5,460 nt of DNA from DTU064 sp045588245 (GTDB taxonomy: Bacteria; Bacillota; Clostridia; Oscillospirales; CAG-272). Below, one piece after another: positions 1 through 5,450 of the stretch; position 1 is the stretch's first letter, and every line of letters starts with the position of its first letter. The stretch is from NCBI GenBank assembly GCA_045588245.1, contig JAZNDW010000039.1:1-5460 (forward strand), in the 5' to 3' direction. A model generated the notes under the pieces. That model was not told the DNA's origin, searched no databases, and saw only the letters and a list, made by a program, of their open reading frames with translations. The translations under genes were made by a program, and so were the position numbers.

Positions 1-60
1 AGTGAAATCGTTCGCTTACGATTGCGGTGAAATAATTTCCTCGCGGAATTTGTGAAATTT
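1..60. repeat. GTGAAAT hairpin repeat array, 25-base period (right end)
   Basis: GTGAAAT occurs at 2-8, 27-33 and 52-58, a spacing of exactly 25 bases. The segments between are self-complementary: AATCGT/ACGATT (6-11 with 18-23, loop TCGCTT) and AATTTCC/GGAATTT (34-40 with 45-51, one T-T mismatch, loop TCGC). The fixed unit with a variable hairpin between copies shows it is a structured repeat and not chance. A weaker third hairpin, ATGC/GCAT (62-65 with 70-73), follows the last unit, and no GTGAAAT is found at 77, so the array ends here. Its left part is outside the window. Similar-looking phased hairpin repeats occur in intergenic regions of gut Clostridia as far as I recall, but I know no established function. 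The period is not a multiple of three, which argues against coding. Confidence 0.6.
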
Positions 61-156
61 GATGCTAATGCATGTAGAAAAGATGTAGGAGCAAAGCTTA
101 CCAGGTCGCAACTTTCTCAATCAGAACATCAAAGCTTGGATTACCATTAAATTGGG

Positions 157-207
157 CAAAACAAAGGGATTCGATCAACATGAAGTGTCAATGCTGTCGA
201 ATCCCTT
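157..207 (-). terminator. Rho-independent terminator of the marR-ABC-ABC operon
   Basis: On the minus strand the stem AAGGGATTCGA pairs perfectly with TCGAATCCCTT (197-207 with 164-174). After a single bulged base at 175, a further 6 pairs form (191-196 with 176-181, including one G-U), leaving a 9-base loop. The T-rich run TGTTTTG (157-163) follows at once. The hairpin begins 13 bases after the stop codon of the second ABC gene, so it closes that operon. Confidence 0.8.
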
Positions 208-220
208 ATCTATTCCAGCT

Positions 221-2158
221 TTATTCGAGTTCAAAAGCACCCGTATAAAGCTGATAATACGTTCCTTTTTCGGCGATCAGCTTATCGTGGTTTCCACGCT
301 CAATAATGCGTCCGTGATCGAGCACCATGATCACATCCGAATTCTGAACGGTGGAAAGTCTGTGCGCAATGACGAACACCGTTCTGCCTTTCATCAGCTT
401 ATCCATACCGTCCTGCACCAGTGCTTCGGTACGGGTATCAATGGAAGAAGTAGCTTCATCGAGAATCATAACGGGCGGATCGGAAACAGCGGCACGTGCA
501 ATGGAAATCAGCTGTCTCTGACCTTGGGAAAGTCCGCTGCCGTCTCCCTGCAGGACGGTGTTGTATCCCTGCGGAAGCATGCGGATGAATCCGTCGGCAT
601 TGGCGAGCTTTGCGGCGGCGATGCACTCCTCGTCAGTAGCGTCGGGATTGCCGTACCGCAGATTCTCCATGACCGTTCCCGTAAACAGATTCACATCCTG
701 AAGAACGACACCGAGAGAGCGGCGAAGATCCGCTTTTTTGATTTTGTTGATGTTGATTCCGTCATAGCGAATCTTACCGTCGGCTATATCGTAAAAACGA
801 TTGATCAGGTTCGTGATCGTTGTTTTGCCGGCACCGGTTGCACCGACAAAAGCGATCTTCTGGCCCGGCTCTGCATACAGAGAGATATCATACAGCACCT
901 GTTTTTCGGGGACATATCCGAAATCCACACTGTCAAGCACCACTCTGCCTTCGAGCTTTGTGTAGGTCACACTTCCGTCGTGATGCGGATGCTTCCATGC
1001 CCACATGCCCGTTCTGGTTTCGGATTCACACAGGACGCCGTTTTCTTCTTTGGCGTGGACAAGCGTTACGTAGCCCTCGTCAGTTTCGGGTTCTTCATCC
1101 ATGAACGCAAAGATACGGGAAGCTCCGGCAAGTGCGGTAACGATGGAGTTGAACTGGTTGGAAATCTGCGAAACAGGGCCGGTAAAGTTTCTGGAAAGCG
1201 TCAGGAAGGAGGCGATCATACCGAGGGTAAGTGCACCCGTCCCGGTAAGACCGAGATTGGTTACCCCTGCGATTGCCATATACGAACCGAGGAGCGCGAT
1301 GATAATGTACTGCACATAACCAAGCGCATTCATCATGGGCATCATGGAGTGTGCGTAGCCGTTTGCATTTGCCGCACTGACCGCCCATGCTCTGTTTTTC
1401 TCACGCAGCTCTTCTTTTGCCTTTTCTTCGTGGCAGAATACCTTGATGACCTTCTGACCGTTGACCATTTCTTCCACAAAACCGTTGACATCCGCCAGCG
1501 TTTTCTGCTGCATCATAAAGAATACGCCGATTTTGCCGGTGATCACCTTTACAAGCTGCAGGATCAGGAAGAGCACAACAAGGGCAACCAGCGTCAGCCA
1601 TACACTGATATACAGCATACAGACGAACACAGACACAATGGTAAAGATGGAGGATACCATCTGTGCCATTGCGATGGCGATCATCTGCCGGAGCGTGTCG
1701 GTATCGTTGGTGTAAAGGCTCATGATATCGCCGTGAGTCCGCGTATCAAATGCACGGATGGGAAGCCGCTGCATTTTTTCAAACATCTCATCACGGATTT
1801 TTTTGAGCGTTCCCTGCGCAATCGTTACCATGATGCGGTTATAGAACAGCGTGGAAAGCACACCGATCAGATAGATGCCGCCGATGACAAGCAGTGCCTG
1901 CAGAAGTCCCGTAAATACAGGGGACGAGGTGCTGAGCAGGGGAACGATATGGTCGTCAATGAGGGACTGCAGGAACAGGGAGGACACAGCAGATGCAATA
2001 GAGCTGAGCAGGATGCAAATGACGACAAAGATCAGCTGTCCTTTGTAATCTTTCATGTAAGAAAGCAGTCTGCGCAGCGTTTTGGGGTCAAAGTGTGCTC
2101 TCGGCGGCATGCCTTCGGGCATTTTTCCCATCGGAGGCATTTTTTCTTTCTTATTCAC
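221..2158 (-). CDS. ABC exporter half-transporter, consensus-site subunit (TM288/LmrD-like)
   Basis: Membrane-embedded ABC half-transporter of 645 residues: six membrane segments, then an ATPase domain; likely exports drugs or other lipophilic compounds as a heterodimer with the upstream gene product. The N-terminal tail is Met/Pro-rich (7-19). Membrane segments lie at about 41-64, 82-105, 158-183, 184-206, 275-298 and 307-325. ATPase motifs: Walker A GATGAGKT 439-446, Q-loop Q487, signature LSQGQ 543-547, Walker B MILDE with catalytic E568, D-loop SSID 571-574, switch H599. The catalytic residues are intact; only the signature deviates (LSGGQ expected). About 40 extra residues (360-402), rich in Trp and His, separate the membrane and ATPase domains. 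I chose the GTG at 2156-2158 because GGAGG lies 8 bases upstream; another in-frame GTG at 2197 lacks comparable support. The start overlaps the preceding stop by 8 bases, implying translational coupling. Substrate unknown. Confidence 0.93.
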   Translation of the reverse strand: MNKKEKMPPMGKMPEGMPPRAHFDPKTLRRLLSYMKDYKGQLIFVVICILLSSIASAVSSLFLQSLIDDHIVPLLSTSSPVFTGLLQALLVIGGIYLIGVLSTLFYNRIMVTIAQGTLKKIRDEMFEKMQRLPIRAFDTRTHGDIMSLYTNDTDTLRQMIAIAMAQMVSSIFTIVSVFVCMLYISVWLTLVALVVLFLILQLVKVITGKIGVFFMMQQKTLADVNGFVEEMVNGQKVIKVFCHEEKAKEELREKNRAWAVSAANANGYAHSMMPMMNALGYVQYIIIALLGSYMAIAGVTNLGLTGTGALTLGMIASFLTLSRNFTGPVSQISNQFNSIVTALAGASRIFAFMDEEPETDEGYVTLVHAKEENGVLCESETRTGMWAWKHPHHDGSVTYTKLEGRVVLDSVDFGYVPEKQVLYDISLYAEPGQKIAFVGATGAGKTTITNLINRFYDIADGKIRYDGININKIKKADLRRSLGVVLQDVNLFTGTVMENLRYGNPDATDEECIAAAKLANADGFIRMLPQGYNTVLQGDGSGLSQGQRQLISIARAAVSDPPVMILDEATSSIDTRTEALVQDGMDKLMKGRTVFVIAHRLSTVQNSDVIMVLDHGRIIERGNHDKLIAEKGTYYQLYTGAFELE

Positions 2159-3902
2159 GGTCTTCCCCTCCTTTTTTCTGAGATGTATAGACTTCACGGT
2201 AGATGTCGCATCGCTTCAGAAGCTCCGCGTGCTTTCCGACGGCAACGACCTTGCCGTCATCCAGCACGATGATCTGATCGGCGTGCTGGACCGAGCTGAT
2301 ACGCTGTGCAATGATAATTTTCGTGATATCGGGAATAAATTCTGCAAACGCCCTCTGAATGGAAGCATCGGTTTTGGTGTCTACTGCGCTTGTGGAGTCA
2401 TCGAGGATCAGAACCTTCGGCTGTTTGAGCAGTGCGCGGGCTATGCAAAGACGCTGCTTCTGACCGCCGGATACGTTGGTACCGCCCTGCTCGATGTACG
2501 TATCGTACTTATCCGGGAAGCTCTGTATAAATTCGTCTGCACAGGCAAGACGGCAGACGTGCTCGATCTCTTCGTCAGTGGCGTTTTCGTTGCCCCAGCG
2601 CAGATTTTCTTTGATCGTGCCGGAAAACAGTTCGTTCTTCTGCAGTACCATGGCAACGGCGTTGCGGAGTACATCCAGATCATAGTTTCTGACGTCGATG
2701 CCGCCGAGGGTGAGCCGTCCGCCCGTTACGTCATACAGACGGGGAATCAGCTGAACAAGACTGGATTTGGACGAACCCGTACCGCCGATGATACCTACAG
2801 TTTCACCGGATGCGATGGACAGATTGACATTGTCCAGCACCTTTTTGTCGGCTTTGGAAGCATAAACGAAATCCACATCTTCAAAACGGATGGAGCCGTC
2901 TTTTACCGTCATTACGGGATCCGCGGGATTTGCGATATCGGTCTTCTCGTCCAGAATTTCCGCAATACGGCGTGCGGAAGCGAGAGAGATGGTCATCATA
3001 GCAAACACCATGGACAGCGCCATCAGGCTCATGAGAATCTGTAGCGCATATGCAAACATTGCGGTCAGGTCGCCCGTTGTCATGCCCAGAGCGGTATTGT
3101 TTCCGCTGGCAATGATCGCCTTCGCACCGATCCACGAAATGAGAATCATGGACACATACATGAAGAACTGCATAATAGGAGAGTTGAACGCCAGAAGCCG
3201 CTCGCCTTTTGCGAAATCGCTGTAAATGTTCTTCGAGATTCCCTTAAACTTTGCGATCTCGTGGTCTTCCTGATTGAAGGATTTTACCACACGGATGCCG
3301 CGGACATTTTCCTGTACCACGTTATTCAGCTCGTCATAGGTACGGAAAACACGGGTAAACACAGGATGTACCTTTCTGACAATCAGAACCAGCAAAAACG
3401 CCATAACCGGGATAATGCCGAGGAAAATCATGGAAATGGAGCTGCTGATGCTGAAGGATACCGCCATGGAGAAGATCAGCATGATTGGACCGCGGATCGC
3501 CATACGGATCAGCATCTGATAGGAGTTCTGAATATTGGTAACATCGGTCGTCAGACGGGTGACGATGGACGCGGTTGAAAACTTGTCAATGTTGGAAAAG
3601 GCGAAGGTCTGCACGTTATCGTACATATCCTGGCGCAGATTCGCGGAAAATCCCACCGAGGTTCTGGCAGCAATGTGTGCCGACAGCACGCCCGTAAAAA
3701 GCTGAAGTGCGGCAAATATCAAGAGAACGATACCATATTTCCAGACGGCATTCATTTCGCCGGGATCGATACCCTTGTCGATGATGTCTGCCATACAAAG
3801 CGGTATCAGAATTTCAAATGCCGCCTCCAGTATCGACAGGAGAATGGTGATGACGGAGCCTTTTTTGTGTTCCCGCAAGCTCCTTGCCAATGTTTTAATC
3901 AT
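2151..3902 (-). CDS. ABC exporter half-transporter, degenerate-site subunit (TM287/LmrC-like)
   Basis: ABC half-transporter of 583 residues, a typical length, predicted to pair with the product of the next gene as a multidrug-type exporter in the cytoplasmic membrane. Membrane segments lie at about 16-37, 56-78, 138-155, 157-175, 242-265 and 279-303. The ATPase domain (from about 335) has Walker A GGTGSSKS 373-380, Q-loop Q421, signature VSGGQ 477-481, Walker B LILDD 498-502, D-loop SAVD 505-508 and Q533 where the switch His is expected (IAQRISSV). Three positions are therefore non-consensus: S378 for the Gly before the Walker A Lys, D502 for the catalytic Glu, and Q533 for His. In known heterodimeric exporters this D/Q pair marks the subunit that supplies the degenerate ATP site, while its intact signature completes the partner's active site. 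ATG at 3900-3902 follows AAAAGGAGG (3908-3916) by 5 bases. First structural gene after marR. Confidence 0.94.
   Translation of the reverse strand: MIKTLARSLREHKKGSVITILLSILEAAFEILIPLCMADIIDKGIDPGEMNAVWKYGIVLLIFAALQLFTGVLSAHIAARTSVGFSANLRQDMYDNVQTFAFSNIDKFSTASIVTRLTTDVTNIQNSYQMLIRMAIRGPIMLIFSMAVSFSISSSISMIFLGIIPVMAFLLVLIVRKVHPVFTRVFRTYDELNNVVQENVRGIRVVKSFNQEDHEIAKFKGISKNIYSDFAKGERLLAFNSPIMQFFMYVSMILISWIGAKAIIASGNNTALGMTTGDLTAMFAYALQILMSLMALSMVFAMMTISLASARRIAEILDEKTDIANPADPVMTVKDGSIRFEDVDFVYASKADKKVLDNVNLSIASGETVGIIGGTGSSKSSLVQLIPRLYDVTGGRLTLGGIDVRNYDLDVLRNAVAMVLQKNELFSGTIKENLRWGNENATDEEIEHVCRLACADEFIQSFPDKYDTYIEQGGTNVSGGQKQRLCIARALLKQPKVLILDDSTSAVDTKTDASIQRAFAEFIPDITKIIIAQRISSVQHADQIIVLDDGKVVAVGKHAELLKRCDIYREVYTSQKKGGEDRE
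2167..2172 (-). promoter_or_regulatory. Ribosome binding site deciding the GTG start of the second ABC gene
   Basis: AGGAGG on the minus strand lies 8 bases before the GTG at 2156-2158 and sits inside the last codons of the upstream ABC gene. The start and the upstream stop share GTGAATAA. This supports the GTG start over the alternative GTG at 2197. Confidence 0.8.
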
Positions 3903-3916
3903 AGGTTCCTCCTTTT

Positions 3917-3934
3917 AGTGTAGTGCGCTACACT
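3917..3934. promoter_or_regulatory. MarR-type operator palindrome 2, ahead of the ABC genes
   Basis: Arms AGTGTAG (3917-3923) and CTACACT (3928-3934) are perfectly complementary across the spacer TGCG. The core matches the palindrome at 4413-4430 (RTGTAG-N4-CTACAY in both). It sits directly upstream of the AAAAGGAGG of the first ABC gene and downstream of the marR stop and hairpin. A dimeric winged-helix regulator binding here is inferred from the shared sequence and the neighbouring marR gene. I see no convincing -35/-10 pair immediately upstream, so it may act as a roadblock on read-through or on a weak promoter. Confidence 0.7.
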
Positions 3935-3942
3935 TTTTATCT

Positions 3943-3973
3943 AAAACAGAGCCGATGGTGTATCGGCTCAGCT
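3943..3973 (-). terminator. Terminator-like hairpin between marR and the ABC genes
   Basis: On the minus strand GAGCCGAT (3962-3969) pairs perfectly with ATCGGCTC (3949-3956) around a 5-base loop. After a T-T mismatch the stem can extend by about four pairs into the marR stop codon. The run TGTTTTAG follows. The T-run is short and interrupted, so partial termination (attenuation) is more likely than a full stop, and the ABC genes would still receive read-through from the marR promoter. Confidence 0.6.
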
Positions 3974-4392
3974 TATTCAAGATTTTTGTAAATGGCAGCC
4001 AGCATTTCCCGCAGATGTTCGATATCCGCCTCGGAAAGCGAGGACAGCATTTTCTGCTCGTTTGCTGAAATGTCATGTTCCATGTCGATTCCCAGCGCTT
4101 GGGCTGCTTCTGTCAGCTTCACGATTTTATTTCGTTTATCCTGATCGTCGATCCAACTTGTGACGTGACCGTTCTGCTCCATTCTGGAAACAATGCCCAC
4201 CACCGTCGGATGCGATACTTCGAGAAATACTTCGATTTCTTTCTGCGTCGCCTGTCCGCCGTTGTTGTGCAAAAAAGCGAATACTCGGCTTTGCGCCAAA
4301 GTAAGATTATACTGCTTCAGGTCTGCATCGGCTTTCATCTTTAATTTGTCATTGATGTTTTTGATAAGATAACCGATATCTCGTTCAAGCAT
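3973..4392 (-). CDS. MarR-family winged-helix transcriptional regulator
   Basis: Cytoplasmic DNA-binding protein of 139 residues, the usual MarR size, predicted to act as a ligand-responsive dimer repressing this operon. N-terminal dimerisation helix (about 1-28); winged helix at about 31-95: LTLAQSRVFAFL, then the helix-turn-helix around KEIEVFLEVSHPTVVGIVSR (51-70), then the wing with the family pattern DxDKRNKIVKLT (about 83-94). C-terminal helices (105-139) complete the dimer interface. The ATG at 4390-4392 has GGAGG (4401-4405) 8 bases upstream; an in-frame GTG at 4422 falls inside the operator near the expected transcript start and is rejected. It precedes two ABC exporter genes on the same strand, an arrangement typical of an autoregulated efflux operon. 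Palindromes at 4413-4430 and 3917-3934 are its likely binding sites. The ligand cannot be read from sequence. Confidence 0.93.
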   Translation of the reverse strand: MLERDIGYLIKNINDKLKMKADADLKQYNLTLAQSRVFAFLHNNGGQATQKEIEVFLEVSHPTVVGIVSRMEQNGHVTSWIDDQDKRNKIVKLTEAAQALGIDMEHDISANEQKMLSSLSEADIEHLREMLAAIYKNLE

Positions 4393-4412
4393 TGACCATC
4401 CCTCCACAGAAT

Positions 4413-4430
4413 TATGTAGCACGCTACATA
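4413..4430. promoter_or_regulatory. MarR-type operator palindrome 1, overlapping the marR transcription start
   Basis: Arms TATGTAG (4413-4419) and CTACATA (4424-4430) are perfectly complementary across the spacer CACG. The site touches the -10 box (4430-4435) and covers the expected transcription start near 4423, so a bound protein would block initiation. It shares the TGTAG-N4-CTACA core with the palindrome at 3917-3934. Autorepression by the adjacent MarR protein is the inferred role. Confidence 0.75.
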
Positions 4431-4458
4431 TTATAGCACATCATGTAGCTTTCGTCAA
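4430..4458 (-). promoter_or_regulatory. Sigma-A promoter of the marR-ABC-ABC operon
   Basis: On the minus strand, -35 TTGACG (4453-4458, 5 of 6 consensus) and -10 TATAAT (4430-4435, perfect) are separated by 17 bases, with an extended TGC just before the -10. The expected start is near 4423, giving a leader of about 30 bases. The spacer contains an imperfect palindrome with a TGTAG half-site (4435-4450), which may be a second, weaker repressor contact. Confidence 0.88.
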
Positions 4459-4485
4459 GAGGATTCCAAAACTCTTTTTCATTTG

Positions 4486-4513
4486 TTGAGTATTGATATC
4501 TATATGCTATACT
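4486..4513 (+). promoter_or_regulatory. Possible plus-strand promoter at the edge of the IS relic
   Basis: TTGAGT (4486-4491) and TATACT (4508-4513) are 16 bases apart, with an extended TGC before the -10. It would start transcripts near 4520, just ahead of the truncated transposase frame, and is back to back with the marR promoter. It may be accidental: the region is AT-rich, the -35 matches only 4 of 6 positions, and the downstream TTG start has only a weak ribosome binding site. Confidence 0.3.
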
Positions 4514-5260
4514 GTATGCAAAACGTCGAGAAGAATTGCGGCTTCGCATACGGGAAATTTTCGATGAGAACAATCAGATCTTCGGGGCTGCCAAAATTAC
4601 AGCCGTTTTGAAAAACGAAGGCATTAAGACAAGTAAAAAAATGGTAAGGACTCTTATGCGCGATATGGGATTGGTCAGCATCCGTCAATCAGCAAAGAAA
4701 CTATATGAGGATGAAGGACGCGAATACAAAAATCACCTTAACCAAGAATTTGACGTAGACAAGCCAAACGAGGTATGGGTTAGTGATGTTACCTATTTCA
4801 AATATAATGAAAACGTTTATTATATTTGTGCAATCATCGACTTATTCTCCCGTATGGTCGTGGGGTATAAAATCGGAAAAACTAACAGTACGCAGCTCGT
4901 AAAGTCAACTCTTCAAATTGAGTATAAAGAACGTCAACCGGATTCAAATTTGATCTTCCATACCGACCGAGGTGGCAACTACTGTTCCAAAACAATAAAC
5001 GATTATATTCGGTCACTGAACATCACACATTCTTTCTCGCGTTCATATGTCCCGTATGACAATTCTGTCATGGAATCGTTCTTTTCACCTATGAAACGTG
5101 AGGAACTATATAGGACGAAGTACCGTTCAGAAGCAGACTTTAGGAATGCGGAGATCAGTACATAATTTTCTATAATACCAAACGTCCGCACCGAAAACTG
5201 CAATACAAGACTCCCAAACAGAAGGAAGAGGAATATGCTTTGGAATATGAGGATTTATAA
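4497..5260 (+). pseudogene. IS3-family transposase OrfB, truncated and frameshifted
   Basis: Remnant of the DDE transposase of an IS3-family insertion sequence. The main open frame reaches 5165, with a possible TTG start at 4536 (209 residues). It stays open back to 4497 without an ATG, as expected when OrfB was made by frameshifting from a now-missing orfA. Counting from the TTG, an N-terminal helix-turn-helix-like segment (about 5-46) precedes an rve-type catalytic core with D84 (WVSDVTYF), D144 (FHTDRGGNY) and E180 (NSVMESFF), giving DD(35)E, with K187 seven residues after the Glu. A one-base loss near 5148-5153 ends the protein early. In another frame the family C-terminus continues (DQYIIFYNTKRPHRKL, from 5153) to a TAA at 5258-5260. 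With no orfA, no recognisable left end and the frameshift, it is very likely inactive. Confidence 0.88.
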
Positions 5261-5338
5261 GACCTGTGCAGTCAGACTGACGGGTTCGAAAAGGATTGTT
5301 TTTGAATTTTTGGATTGCGAAATTTGACTTTTTCTGTT

Positions 5339-5424
5339 TTGAGTCCGAATGGCAAAAAGAAAATGCGGCCTCAAAAAGCCGCATAAATACTGGGTTTTAT
5401 AACAAAAACACCATTGAGTCCGAA
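5339..5424 (+). repeat. Direct repeat TTGAGTCCGAA, two copies
   Basis: TTGAGTCCGAA occurs at 5339-5349 and 5414-5424, 75 bases apart, on the same strand downstream of the transposase relic. The second copy lies inside the proximal terminator hairpin and the putative IS end. A partial duplication of the IS terminus, or transposase-binding subsites, could explain it. Eleven bases is short, so chance cannot be excluded. Confidence 0.45.
5353..5384 (-). terminator. Minus-strand terminator hairpin, distal
   Basis: ATGCGGC (5363-5369) pairs with GCCGCAT (5378-5384) around an 8-base loop. On the minus strand the stem is followed by TTTCTTTTTG (5353-5362), a good U-tract. On the plus strand no T-run follows. 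It would stop transcripts entering from the right, before they run antisense into the transposase relic. Confidence 0.6.
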
Positions 5425-5450
5425 CTTGGGGGTTCAGATTTCAATGGTGT
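5403..5450 (-). terminator. Minus-strand terminator hairpin, proximal
   Basis: ACACCATTGA (5408-5417) pairs perfectly with TCAATGGTGT (5441-5450). Inside, TCCGAAC (5419-5425) pairs with GTTCAGA (5432-5438) with one mismatch, across a small internal loop, closing on TTGGGG. On the minus strand TTTTTG follows (5403-5407), so it reads as a terminator for a gene beyond the right edge. It could instead be part of the IS end. The window stops too soon to see whether a plus-strand T-run exists (CTTCATATGG follows). Confidence 0.55.

Larger units (their letters stand above)
4497..5450 (+). mobile_element. IS3-family insertion sequence relic
   Basis: The limits are approximate. The left boundary is where the OrfB frame fades, at about 4497-4515, some 40 bases behind the marR -35 box; no orfA or left inverted repeat is visible. 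At the right, the minus strand from 5436 inward reads TGAACCCCCAAGTTCGGAC, which resembles an IS3-family terminal repeat (TGA start, C-run). With no left copy for comparison this is an inference. That stretch also lies inside the hairpin at 5408-5450, so the exact right end cannot be fixed. Nothing in the relic supports present mobility. Confidence 0.4.

Noticed and set aside
1..60. CRISPR array
   Set aside because: The conserved unit is only 7 bases, the intervals are self-complementary hairpins and not unique spacers, and no cas gene is present.
98..181. A 27-codon minus-strand gene
   Set aside because: It has no ribosome binding site, its start codon is inside the operon terminator, and no family is recognised; it is kept only as a low-interest observation.
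2159..2197. Upstream GTG start (2197) for the second ABC gene
   Set aside because: The extra 13 residues are translated from the coding end of the previous gene. GGAGG lies at the correct distance from the GTG at 2158 instead.
152..2272. A 706-codon plus-strand open frame opposite the second ABC gene
   Set aside because: It is an antisense shadow. The minus strand carries every ABC motif in order with a proper ribosome binding site, while the plus frame gives a Cys/His/Arg-rich protein with no recognisable domain.
2082..3044. A 320-codon plus-strand open frame opposite the first ABC gene
   Set aside because: It is an antisense shadow of the ABC ATPase domain, with no ribosome binding site or domain of its own.
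4393..4422. Upstream GTG start (4422) for the MarR gene
   Set aside because: It falls inside the operator at about the expected transcript start, leaving no leader. The ATG at 4392 has a well-placed GGAGG.
5127..5384. An 85-codon minus-strand open frame over the end of the transposase relic
   Set aside because: It runs antisense to the readable OrfB C-terminus and begins within a terminator stem, with no supporting signals.
5426..5450. End of a minus-strand gene entering from the right (frame reading PYEDTIEI then TGA)
   Set aside because: Only a few codons are visible and they lie inside the terminator hairpin, so coding cannot be supported.
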